Shown here piece after piece: positions 1-11,930 of a stretch of 64,000 nt of DNA. Both the position numbers and the translations under genes were made by a program. The stretch's first letter is position 1, and every line of letters starts with the position of its first letter. The stretch is from Bugulina stolonifera. Its lineage: Eukaryota > Bryozoa > Gymnolaemata > Cheilostomatida > Bugulidae. The stretch spans positions 1,655,501 through 1,719,500 of the forward strand of contig OW285192.1 of NCBI GenBank assembly GCA_935421135.1. The letters run 5' to 3'. A model generated the notes under the pieces. That model was given only the letters and a program-made list of their open reading frames with translations. It searched no databases and was not told the DNA's origin.

Positions 1-160
1 GTGAAGATAAGGCTATGTATTACCTGTCTTATTTGGGGCTTCACTGTACTAATGGGAGATTAGGTAAAGTATTACCTGGTTTATAAGGGGCTTCACTGTA
101 CTTATTGGATATTAGGTAATGTATTACCTGGCTTATATGGGGCTTCACTGTACCCAAAAC
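1..160. repeat. Three-copy tandem repeat carrying an exon end and its splice donor
   Basis: A unit of about 50-60 bp containing 'tattacctg' and 'ggcttcactgtac' occurs three times. The copy nearest 128 holds the true 3' end of epoxide hydrolase exon 5 and its GTAATA donor. The other copies carry degraded versions of the same exon tail and donor further into the intron. Confidence 0.7.
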
Positions 161-3100
161 CAGGTAGAGATGGTACTATGATGTCATAAGTGAATCCTCT
201 CTCTGCCGACTTCTTCAACAGCAGTGGAATAGCTGAGTAGAACTCGTAGAAGGAACCAGGCCAGCCATGGATGAATAGTAGAGGTACTCGGGGTAGATCT
301 ATATGCAAGTATAACAGTACACCATAAACACTAGCTATAAGCACTATAAATACATATAGGCCTAGCTGTGCCACAATCATTGCTAAATAAAATGTAACCA
401 ACAGCGCCACAGAGTTTGTCTTATTTAGAGCCAACCAATACTGTTAGGTGCAGTAGTGGAGAAATTTAGACAGCCTGAGTTGCTTGTTTGTGGTTGTGGT
501 ATAGAGAAGACAACTCCTCCTGCTTCAGTTTCGGCGAAGAACAAAGGCTATCTTATCTATATTCCAAGTCCAGCCCCTCCCTAGACCCAAGTATCTGAAC
601 CAGAGGAATTATTTAGCACTCAATGATAGGTGGAGATCTGTAAACCCCTATCTGACTAGCAATACAATGGATATGTGCGTTCACACACAAATACAATGGC
701 AAATACAGCTAGGAGCAAATAAAGAGAGAGGACAACTTCACTCTCCATAAGCAGATCAGCCAATTGGATGAAAACTAGAAACAATCTGGTTCAGCAAATC
801 TTCCACCAAGATTTGAGCAAAATCAGTGCTTGGAAACAATTCCTGTTAGCTACTCCTCCTGGAATACAGGAGAGCATAGTACACTATCTTTACACTGGGA
901 GTTCAGTTATCCAAGCCTGGGGCCCAAGTAGGAAGTCAGTAAGCAGTTAATTATAAGACCAAATAAGTATTGCTGTCTCACCTTCTGCTCCATTGACTCT
1001 CACAAAGTGTATGTCTAGCCCAAACACCTTCGCTTTGTAGTGCTTGTAGGTGTTTAGCTGAAACAAACAATAAATTAGAATAAAAATTGTTCAATGTACA
1101 TACTTGTTTAGTTGTCTATGCTACTGTTGTTGTTGCTAGTTTAGTTCCTTACACTGTCAATATAATATAGTCTAAACACACTCTACAGTTTGTACAAGTA
1201 ATAGTTTATTACATTGTAGCTAGTCTGTGCCCTAACTATAATAGTGAAAGCTAAAATGAGGAAGGGTGCATGTACATGGGTCCCTCACATAGCAATGTAG
1301 CAGTATGTGTTATCATGAACTGGCAACACATACATATTATACAAACATGAGCTCATGAAATAACACGATACATTTACATGTACAAGTACTTCTAATGTTA
1401 CGAACTTGCTAATGGTGATATGGATATGGAGAGCGATTAGAAACAATACGGGTGGATATAAATAATATTCCAGTAGGCAAGTTATAAATCAAGAGGAGAA
1501 GAAAACTACTAAGTAATGTTTCTGCAATAGATCTGGATTGAATTGATCTCATTACTCAAGTGGCAATAACTCCGAAATTAAGTTATAAAACTACATGGGA
1601 TAGCCAAGTTCATATTTGTGACAATACAAGTGACAAGTACAATTTACAAGCAACGGATAGTTTGATGGTAATGTGTTCTTCTACTGTAATACAAATATGC
1701 TTCTAGTGCAATACACATATGATTCTACTGTATTACAAGTATGGTTCTACTGTAATACAAGTATGGTTCTACTGTGATACAAGTATGGTTCTACTGTAAT
1801 ACAAATATGCTTCTAGTGCAATACACATATGGTTCTACTGTATTACAAGTATGGTTCTACTGTAATACAAGTATGGTTCTACTGTGATACAAGTATGGTT
1901 CTACTGTAAAGCAAGTATGGTTCTACTGTGATACACGTGTGGTTCTACTGTGATACAGGTATGATTCTAGTGTAATACAAGTATGGCTCTATTGTGATAC
2001 ACTCATGGTTCTGGTGTTGTGTAGGCCCTAATAGTAGGCTGCTTTGAGAATGAATGGTGATTTAGAATGAGATGAACAAGTGACAATTCGTCCCCCCCCT
2101 CACTCTGGAGTACATGGTGTGGTTAAATTACTATTAGAACTCAGGTACTCCTTTAGAATTTCAGCTGTAAATTTTCACACAAACAATTGACAATTAATTC
2201 TACAGACAAGTTTGTTTTTGATTCGAATGCGGATCCAGATATCAACAATATTCAAAAAGACAAACATTCAAAAGTTACATATAGTTTGGTTATTACTGTT
2301 CAGTTTGAACATCCGTGCCATTTTGTCTGATCATGTATTCTTACCAGCGAGTTATTTTAATGTTATAGATACTGTAATATCTAGATAGGCCTAAAGGAGG
2401 GAAAAGAAATTTTCTTTGGAAAGGTTAAGTAAAGAAAAGCAGTTGATAGATTGATTGGAGTCAAGGCCACTCTACACTGTTGAAAATAGTGCAGAGCTTG
2501 CCTACAGAGCCTACTGTTGGCCGACTTTCAGGTCAATACTTTTACCAAACTAGGTTATTGCAGTTGTTCTATGTGTTGGTGTTTACAAAGCTATATGAAT
2601 TATGTGCCAAAACATGTCCAACTATTATGTATGGAATGGTACACTATTATTTCACAATATATGCAATCGTTTACTTCCATATTCATTATGGCAATATTAT
2701 ATTATAACACTGGAATAAATTATTCGCTTGATATCTGCATCAATCACAAGGAAACATAATTTATAACATGACAAGTAGCCTATTACCATGTGGTATTTGT
2801 CTAATTTCATGTTTAAACAAGTAGAACCACACCTTGTTCAGCCACAATTGGTTGATCCTATTGGTTGAATGGGTCACCTAATCAGTTTTATTTGCCTAAA
2901 TTTGTACCATAATTGCAAATACATTCTGCAGCCTATATGAGCCTAAAGGTTGAATCAGACTAGCAAAATATGAGCCTTTATTCACAGAAAAATGACAGTG
3001 GTGCGGCAAGCGTCACAAAATTGAGCGAAAACGCCTTGTTCACCCAATATCAAGCGTGTTTAATACTTCACATTTCGCTCTCGATAACTCTGGCTTCTTT

Positions 3101-6100
3101 CTGATTGGCTAGCTAAGTTTTAGCAACTTTGTTCCGTACTTTTGTTTGTAAAGAAAAATTTCTAAATTTAATCGCTGTTATATTGTGGTGTGCATGTAGC
3201 AGACAGATATTTAAAAGTAATCGCCTGTCTTGGTACACACGCCCAGACCATACTTGCCAAGTGTCCCGGGTTTCTCAGGACACCCCAAGATTCGAAAATT
3301 GTCCCTACACTGTTTCAATGTCCTGATTTTTACCCTGGGAACTAGAAAATTGCTGTGCAAGAAATATATTTATTATTTTCTTTGGGTTTTCCAAAACATA
3401 GACTGAAAAGGGGGCAAGTGTCGTAAATCCAGCGAAAATTTGCTGAATACCTTCTACATACCACTTATTATAACAGTAGTTCGATGTCTACTGACTGTCA
3501 TGTTTATGCGAATTGTCACTAGTGATAGCCCAAACTCTGACTAATCTCTGAGCTATATTGGCAGTGTACTAAAGCCTCCCTAACAGTGGATAGTTATTTT
3601 ACATAAACACCTTAATGTCAATGACAACCACCTGGCAAATGAAAATTCATTGATTGATATTAATTATAATTATTATTATAATTATTTGCTCGTAATGTAC
3701 ATGTAGGTAGCCTACTTGTACTTACTGATGTCTGATACAAAAGGTTTCCATTTATCTATTAGATATTATTTTAGCTGTTAAACCAAGCAATGCCCACAGT
3801 ACATAAAAACAAAGGACTCGGCAAATTTCGAAAGAAATTTTCAACTTTTTTAACTTTATTTTTAAAAGTAAAGTAGGTTTTGAATATCTATGCCTTCTCT
3901 TGTGCACCCTCTGCAAAGCAGACATTAGTATTACTGGTGGTGGTACCAATGACATGACCAGGCACACACTGATCCAGAAACACATCAAAGCTGTCACATC
4001 GTCTAAAAGCATAGAAGATTTGTTTATTCTAAACGATTCTGAACCTCAAAAGACAGGCTTACATAAACTCTACTCTACTATTTTGGGTCATTGCACCCTC
4101 ATTTTTGATGATAATAACATTGTTATAATTCAGTATTTTCATAAGCTAAGTTATTTAAATGTTTATAACTTAAAATAAAATGCAACAAAAATTAGGTCTT
4201 TAATGAATTTTTATTTAGCAACCACTTTTATGTGTCTTCTTTAGATAATCCAAGCTGAAGCACTCTTTGCAACTTCAATCGTATTATAATTCTCCCCACC
4301 ATATTAGAGCCATTCAAATATGCTTAAATATGCAAGTAATGTGAACATATATTATGACCACTAGAGCAGCATCAAATATAAGTGAAATCACACTACTGCC
4401 ATTTTAGTGGCTCACTTGTTCGAATGCGAGAAGGCCCGTCCTTCCTCTGGCCCGCGCATGTGTCCGGATTTTTTACTCAGTGCATTTGGCAAATATGGCC
4501 CAGACTAGAATTCACATTCATGGGGAGGAAAATGACGGGTGTGTGTTGTTCATTAGCAAAAAGTCGTCACGCAGGGAAAAACGTGGTAGAAACACGGCAA
4601 AACTATTCGCTAGTCTGTTTCAATCTTAAGGCGAGAAAGACACATGAGCTGTACAGTGAATACTCTACTCCAACGCACTAAAAGTCACTGTTAATAATTA
4701 TATCTACTGTCTTTACAATAATATACATGCATATATATATATTATAATCATAAAGTTACCTACTAAATAGTTATTAAAACACTATAATATTGTTCTACTT
4801 GTAATGAAAAATGTAATTATCTTTAAGCTTCCCCTAACACCATAATTCCATTCCTTGACAATGGTAGTAATACTACATGTATGTTAGCTGTTGCCCAGGT
4901 TAAGAAGTGAGAGGCATACAAGGGTTGAGAAATGAGAATATCTAATTGATCAAACTAAATCATGTATTGAAAAGAAAATCCATAGTATTTAGTATTTATT
5001 TTAGTATTTATTTTTTATCTACACTCAAAAGTACCGCAATCGGTCAGAAATGAAATGTTTACAACAAAAATTAAAAAATAGATCAACCTTTGTACATAAA
5101 ATTGTTATTATAAAATGTAGTAAAATAATTAAAAAAACTGTTTGACCTTTCCTCGGTTCAACATTATTTTTGGATAAAAAGGAATATTTGTCCTGGTAGA
5201 TGTTCTGATGGAGCTATATTATTGGAGGTTAGACGTAGTCTTTTATGAAGCGGGTGTGTTGTTTCTTCCCAGATGAACTTAAAATGGTTGGCACATAATT
5301 TAAATAAAATAATAACGTTGTAATATTCCGCTATATTTAATTTGTCTCTTTAGGAAGTAGAAACTATGCTTACCTTACTGGCCCATTTCCGTAGGTCTAT
5401 GCCACTCATAGTGTCCCGAAGTTCAGGGAGGGCGTGGCTAGGGAAGCCATAAGTCATATTAACTTGAGAGTCCAATGCTGGAGGTAATCGACTGGCTGCT
5501 AAACGGTTTGAGAAATAATTCTCCTCTTCTTTGGTAACTGTAATCTAGAATATACAAAAGAGACGTTTAAGTTACAAACACATGATGTCGAGCATTTTCG
5601 AGCGGATCACCCAGGTGCCAATGCTCGAACTGTATCAACAGAAGTATTGAGCCAATTCGCCCGCTGGTTTACTAAACACAGTTAGAAAACATAAACATGT
5701 GGGTTTTCGCTGAGTGAATACTTGCTTAAATATTATCTGCTATTTGGCAAATCACGCCGCTCTACCATTCGCCCCGTGTGTCTATTACGGCTATAGCATT
5801 TGACGCTTGCTCACAGAAAGCTCGATCAGAAATGCTCCCATGTGTTTGTACCTTTATGTTTGTAGTTGCGTCTGTTAAAACAACATACACCTAATAAGAT
5901 GTAGATAATATTATTAATATGCCCACTACCTCAACACAATGCCAACCCACAACTATTTCTGTAATATATAAGAGCCTAACAGGGCACTGATCCCCTGAAT
6001 ACACCAAAGAATATCTCTTGTGTGAGAGGAAATACACATAATTACCCGGAACTGCTCCAGAGGTAGATCAGCCTCATGTTCCGCCGTAAGATTTAAAAGC

Positions 6101-8540
6101 CGGCCAAAGTTTCTCCATTCTGGTGGTGTTTGCTTCAGTGGAGTTCGAGACAACCTGTGCACTGTACACATAAATCTAGATAGGTACATACATATGCTAT
6201 ATGTGCAGGAGAATATGTCTACAGTAGTGGGTGGCTGAATGGCTTGGCAGGATAACAACCAGGGCTCTCAAGTTCCTCAGTCAAAAATCCGAGCAGATGC
6301 ACAATGTACTGCAGTGTGAGCAGTGTAGCAGTATTACTCTATTAGTAATTGGTTAGATATATACATGAAGCTGTTGGTCACCTACATGTACATATCTATT
6401 GCTCTATGGAGTTAGCCTAAGTAATTTCTCACAGCCTAATAATCCCAGTACATACAAGCAATTCAGAAATTAGAAATTAGTAGCTTTTTCCTAAGAATTC
6501 CTAAGTAACTCACAAGCTGTGAGATATGCTGAAGAATGATTTGGAGATTGTAAAGCATTTCAATTCAAAATATAGCTAATGTGAGAAAATCTCCCAAAAA
6601 TCCAAGCAAATCACTAATAATGAGAAACCTCCCGAGCTCTCCAAGCAAGCACTGAAAATCCGGACTGCTCAGGGAAAATCCGAGAACTTGAGAGCCTTGT
6701 AACAACACAAATCTATATGCTTCTGCTATACACTGTTCTATTCACTTATACACCAGATTCAGCACAGAAGAGCGTTCAATTATCTATATTATACAAGTAG
6801 CCTACAAAAATACAAACAGGTTGATAAAGCATAGACCTACTACAACTTGGACTTGGTGTTACCTCAAATAGACAAATATGAGGTGAAAAATAAACAATAG
6901 AATAAATAAGCCATAAGATTATAATTATAATGCAGGGCCGTAACTTTAGGGGCGGCAGAGCGGCATGGCCGCCCCTAAATCTCAAAACAAAGTGGCCCAA
7001 AAATGGTGTTTTTGAATTCAGGGGTATCAATTCTACAGCAGCCATAGAGTTATCTTCTCCTATGACCGCGGCAAACAGTTTTCCTTACTACGTATTTCTA
7101 AAGATGTAGTATAGAATATAATTTATGCGACACGCTACTTTCCCCACAAGCCAATCAAATTATCGGATTACTAGAAATAGCCAATCATTATTTACACTTA
7201 GGGTGATTAGCCCAAGGTTTGTAGCTACTTGAATTACTTTAATCTCAAGCTACATAACTTGGAATTTTCCGTACAGACCGAATAACTTGTTGCCACTTTT
7301 TAAGTTGTAGTTGCTTCTTTACAACCTCCGTCCTCCAATAAAAAGATGAACATTGTATAGGCTTTCAAGTAGATTGTTAGTATGTATGTGAGCAAAACTT
7401 ATTGCTAGATTTGGTGGCTACATGAGTGGGATTTTGATATTATTAAAAATGAATATTAATAAAATATAATAACAATAAATTAATATTTATACAATAAAAT
7501 TATTACATACATTATATATAATATTATTTAATTAAATAATTCTATTCTTATTCTTATCAGTGTAGGAAAAAATATTTTTTCTGGAGAATGAAAAACGCAA
7601 AACTTTTTGGTGCTAGTGTTAGCAGACTTATCCGTTTATTATTTTTTTGTTTCTGTATTTTTATTTTGTTTCAAATTTCATGATAGTATCCTGGTCAGTA
7701 GTTTAAGTAGACTAGTCAGTAGGCCTACTAGTAATGTCAGATCTAGTGTGCTTAAGGTGGCCTAGTTGAGATAATATAGATCTAAATTCTAGTGAAGCTT
7801 TAGTAGTGAGGAATAATTACTTAGAAGATCATATAAGAGAACCAATTTAGCCTATATTTTTTCGGCGCTCAAACTTATTCTATATCTGTTTATGAAAAGC
7901 TCAGTTTAATGTATCACAGCGTGAAAAATTTCAACTGTCTTATGCTACTTTGATTTACTTGACTATACATATCTAATATCCAATTATTTTGAGCAGTAAT
8001 TTTACACCTTAAACGTCTCGAAATTGCATATCTAGGTAGTAATTTTCTAATTTTTTCCGGGGGAGACTCCCGGACCCCCCTTGCGGGAGGGCGCTGCGCT
8101 CCTCCTGCACCCACCCCGCTCTCGCGCGCCGCCCTCGGGCAGGCCGATGGCCTGCATAAACCCCCGACTTCTAGCCACCCCAAAAACTTTTCAAAATTTA
8201 CGCCCCTGTAATGTAAAAAATACATGTACCTGTATATTTTAATATTAATATTCTGGCCTCATACCATCATTAATTGTAGGCTAACTTCTACTCTCATGAC
8301 ACAGCCCAATGTAGAAACAAAGTCAAATGATCATGCACTCATTCATTAGCATTGTTATCGTATTATTTTAATGCCACGTTTTGGTTCAAATCACAAAATG
8401 TTAAATTTCATTTAAAATTGTATCATTTCGGATTTTAAAATTAATTATAAATTAATATTTATTTTATTTTAATTTTTCTCACCTGAGATCGCCAGTATCA
8501 AGACGAATAGAGAACAAAGCACAAATTTTATTGCTTGCAT
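128..8540 (-). CDS. EPHX1: Microsomal-type epoxide hydrolase, N-terminal half (partial, 5 exons)
   Basis: Five minus-strand exons join in phase: 8540-8483, 6161-6046, 5544-5374, 1057-982 and 298-128, giving 197 residues before the gene leaves the left edge. Residues 1-19 (MQAIKFVLCSLFVLILAIS) form a hydrophobic signal-anchor, as in membrane-bound epoxide hydrolases. The epoxide-hydrolase N-terminal domain follows (PLEQFRITVTKEEENYF, then LNTYKHYKAKVFGLDIHFVRV), and then the start of the alpha/beta-hydrolase fold with the oxyanion-hole motif HGWPGSFYEF and the strand PSLPGFGYSEAP. The family hydrolyses epoxides to diols in the endoplasmic reticulum. The catalytic Asp, acid and His should lie outside the window. 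All four introns have GT-AG ends. Intron 1 holds one transposon and part of the 5' UTR context is AT-rich. The last donor sits in a threefold tandem repeat. EPHX1 and insect juvenile-hormone epoxide hydrolase are equally possible relatives. Confidence 0.9.
443..557. mobile_element. Truncated copy of a small inverted-repeat element
   Basis: The sequence starting 'gttaggtgcagtagtggag' and continuing through 'gaagacaactcctcctgcttca' to 'aaaggctat' matches the interior of the short element at 47141-47306. Its far terminus is missing. It lies in an intron of the epoxide hydrolase gene. Confidence 0.5.
1670..2012. repeat. Intronic minisatellite, ~22-bp unit
   Basis: About fifteen imperfect copies of a 22-bp unit like 'ttctactgtaatacaagta' lie in intron 3 of the epoxide hydrolase gene. 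Some copies form a larger repeated block (compare 1681-1780 with 1790-1890). Confidence 0.85.
2013..5373. other. Remainder of epoxide hydrolase intron 3
   Basis: This 3.3 kb of AT-rich intron contains short unrelated open frames with no recognisable protein. The stretch near 3230-3330 ('tacttgccaagtgtcccgg') looks like a decayed transposon end, but no partner terminus was found. Confidence 0.5.
6260..6699. mobile_element. hAT-like non-autonomous element (440 bp)
   Basis: The termini CAGGGCTCTCAAGTTC and CAAGGCTCTCAAGTTC are inverted repeats, and 'taacaac' flanks both sides (6253-6259 and 6700-6706). The CAGGG start and 7-8 bp target duplication fit the hAT superfamily. It sits in intron 1 of the epoxide hydrolase gene, just upstream of exon 2. 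There is no transposase frame. Confidence 0.75.
6933..8208. mobile_element. hAT-like element with 5-bp target duplication (1.28 kb)
   Basis: The termini are CAGGGCCGTAACTTTAGG on the left and CAGGGGCGTAAATTTTG (reverse complement) on the right. The 5-bp direct repeat 'taatg' lies at 6928-6932 and 8209-8213. A GC-rich patch with hairpin potential (about 8055-8160) near the right end contrasts with the AT-rich middle. No transposase reading frame is visible. It is inserted in epoxide hydrolase intron 1. Confidence 0.7.
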
Positions 8541-8757
8541 CTTTTCTTTTTCTATATTAATGCAGAAATAACGTAGCATAAAATACACATATACACAGTG
8601 ATCGCTGGTTAGAGTAAAACAAAACCCTTGGTACTAACTAACAAATCAAGTAGCAAATATTGCTAATTTGTTGCATAGCGTGGCCAAACCGAAACCACGT
8701 TTCCGAAGAAAACCGGAAAAAGCATGTGAGCAATGAATCACTATTTGTTATGAGTGG

Positions 8758-11700
8758 GCAACAACCATAGAGGTAACACCCCATAGAGCAGGAACTTAAA
8801 AATTTTCCGCTATTAAACGCCGATTGGCCACTTGATGCCAGTTTTCCCCACGGGCGGCCATGATGCGATGGGGATTTCGTCCGTTTGTTTACATTAGTTA
8901 CCATTACAATTATATATAAAACATATAACTTTTCAACGCTGTTATTTACAGATACTATTTGTGTAAAATGTTTTGAATTTATATCTAAACTGTGTAATAA
9001 TAACTCTGTCTTTTTACAACAACAGTGATTTTGAAAATCTCTTTGTAAAATAGGACTTTAAAGAAAAATAAGAATAGATGTTTACTCGACCAAATAATAC
9101 TAGTAACCGACTAGCACGACAGCGTATATCGGTAGAAAGTCTGTGAATGCGTTGATTGGTCAACCAAAATAAAACCGCATATTATTGGGTATTAAAATCT
9201 CTAATCGCTAGCATGATAGGCTTATTGTACACAATTATCTACCCATAAAGGACTTTCGATAGCACGTGAACAATTCTCTGTTCATTTCAAAAAATGAGCG
9301 TGGAGCTAGTTGTACTAGTGGCATTCCTGGAACAATATATTATACAATCTGACAATCTCATATAGTTAACCTTGGTGTGATTGCAAGAGTGTACTTTGGG
9401 TTTCTTTGGATTAACAGTGTGGTTAGTAGGAATACAGTACGGTTGTTGTGAGCTGGACCTGGAAAGACAATGATATGATGAAATAAATTCAATTGTAATT
9501 GTTATTTATTGTTGTAGAATTATTGTTGTAAAATTAAAAATTCACTCAATAATAAAATTAAATAATATAATCATTTTAGTTAGCCCAGAAGTTATAGCAA
9601 GTATAATTGTTTAAAATTAATGAGCACATTCATTTATCCAGTAATAGTGGAATCTCTCGGTACTGTTATTGATTGATTGAGGCTGAGTTGATTAACTTTG
9701 CTCACTGTCACTGCTGTACCTATATTTATTAATTATAGTAATGGTAATAGGCTACTACTACGTTGTAAATATAGTAATACTATTAGGTGAAGTTGTGATC
9801 GTGACTCACTAGCAATTTATTACAATAGTCACAGATCAAAGTCACTCACTCATTAGATCAGTGACTACACTATACCTACTAAACTAACTATTATTTTATT
9901 AATTCAGGCGATTTCCATAGACTATCTATCAACATGAACATGTTTATCATTGAATTGATTTTATATATATAATTATTTTATAATATTAATATTTGTGATT
10001 GTAAATTAATTTTTTGTAATAATAATTATAATAGGCTATAAATATAATAGACCTATTATGATTATAATTATTATAATTGTGTTATAGGCCTATCATCATT
10101 ACTTTGAATGTTAGTATAGGCTAACTTTATATTGCTAGGAAATTTATTTAAGAAATCTATAAACTATCAATGACTTTGTTTCACAGATGTGAACTTTCCT
10201 TTGTCCATTCCTGTCTAGAGTTTGATTCCGAGGCTTTGTAGTATCTAATTGCCTAGCACAGTTAGTAGCCTAAATACATTATAATCAAAGATCTACACCA
10301 GCTTAGCATAATCTTAGAATGGTTTCAAGCTAAACTATAACTGAAAGGAAAGATGATATGGAAGGAAAAATCTAAATTTATTAGGGCTGTTAATTAGTCA
10401 TTAAACATTATAATGTAGAACGTTGAATAGTCTTATGCAAGTTTATAGGCCTACGTCATTTATTTAATTTCTTAGTAACAGTTTGTTTAACCACAACTTT
10501 CCTAGCCTTTCTACCTACAATAGAATAGGTGCAGGTTGAGTTGTAGCACTGATTTGTTATTTATAGGTTGGAGATTAAAGTGAAATCTGGATACCACGAT
10601 GCACATTGCCACAACTCTATGTGTGGTGCTCATCCATCATACCCATCAAGTAGGTTATGATTATGAACTCTTTTCCTGGGACTCGTGCACACAAACTGTA
10701 ACAACTGCGTCCCAATTAGAAATGGGTTTCACGGTTAAAATGAGATGCTTGATTTAATTAAGGCTTGTTGTTTTATATATATGTGTGAGAAGGTACTTGG
10801 TAGATTTCTGTCGTCCATTATAGAGCTGTTATGAATTTAATTCATAGGTAACATCCAGAGTGATCAACTATATCAACATATATGTCTTATCGAAATCGTA
10901 CTTTATTTTACTCTGATATAATGTGATGCCAATTTGGCAAGAATCATGTAACTACTAATAGCTGTACTATTATGGTAGGACAGTAGGCATTGAACATGTT
11001 TCGTTACTGCTTTATTATTTGGATCTAATACCTCTTATATGTCTGTAAACTATTTATCTGTGGTAAGCGTGAAGCATTTATTTATCTGGTATTAATTTCC
11101 TAATATAGGTCTACTAGACAGAATATTGGTCTGTGCTGATGCTGTGAATTTTGAAGAGCTGGCTGACCTTATTCCTAAGAATGGCAAGGAGCGACTTCTG
11201 AATATTGAATAAGAGTTCTTATGCTATTTTTATTCAGTAAATATTTAAAATAGATTTGGTCAAAATATTGGCATTTATACTCCATGTTATGAATTGGTTT
11301 TGTTTGTCTACATAAATGTTTTTATTTGTAATATGCAACTTCTGCAAATCTGTTCTACATATAGAAATACACCTATTAATACTTATACTTTATCAATCAT
11401 GTGATACCAGGGTAAACCATAGGCCGTAGGACAATTAACAACTACAGTAGTTTTAGCTGTATTGTAATTTGAGGTAAAAGTAAAGTAATCTTGCCTACTG
11501 AAAGCCAAAATAACTAGAACTAGGAGCTGTGTAATAATAATTTTGTGATGTACTAATATACAATATTTGCAATTACCATGCAGTTACTATCAAAGTTACA
11601 AAACATGATAAATACAATAATTATGTTGGTCTGAAATAATTGGAAAATATGTGTGCAACAGAAAATTTCAGATTATTGGTAGCAAAGAACAAATTTTGAC

Positions 11701-11857
11701 TGCTAACTAAATGACTAACTAATCATAGCAGGGCATAGGTAACTAATGTAAACAAACGGTAACCACCCCAACACATCATGGCCGCTAGGGATGAAAAGTG
11801 GCATCACAAAATTTACCGGAGTTCCTGCTCTAGGGGAGATAACTCTATGGCAACAAC
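8758..11857 (+). mobile_element. Large TIR element, left copy (3.1 kb)
   Basis: The element is bounded by terminal inverted repeats of roughly 120-145 bp (about 8758-8905 and 11733-11857). These share the blocks CCATAGAG, AGAGCAGGAACT, GCGGCCATGATG and CCGTTTGTTTACATTAGT. The interior is AT-rich. No transposase is recognised. An exon-like block at 11109-11212 and an exon-like stretch near 10565-10650 are the only coding-like segments. It faces a second copy at 11931-15054. Confidence 0.75.
11109..11212 (+). other. Exon-like 3' coding block inside the left TIR element
   Basis: After an acceptor-like 'ttcctaatatag', an open frame begins LLDRILVCADAVNF, continues with EELADLIPKNGKER, and ends LLNIE before TAA. 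The 104-bp block is identical to its mirror copy at 12584-12687, although the surrounding arms differ by scattered substitutions and indels. I do not recognise the protein. It could be the last exon of an element-encoded protein or a captured host exon. Confidence 0.45.
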
Positions 11858-11930
11858 CATAAAGTTATCTCCCCTATATGGTAATAATTATGGAGTTACC
11901 TCTATGGCAACCATAGAGTTATCTATGGTG

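Noticed and set aside
1058..5373. A missing epoxide hydrolase exon between WASK and LNTYKHY
   Set aside because: The two exons join in phase and match the family pattern (human DWKK...LNRYPHF) without a gap, so no extra exon is needed.
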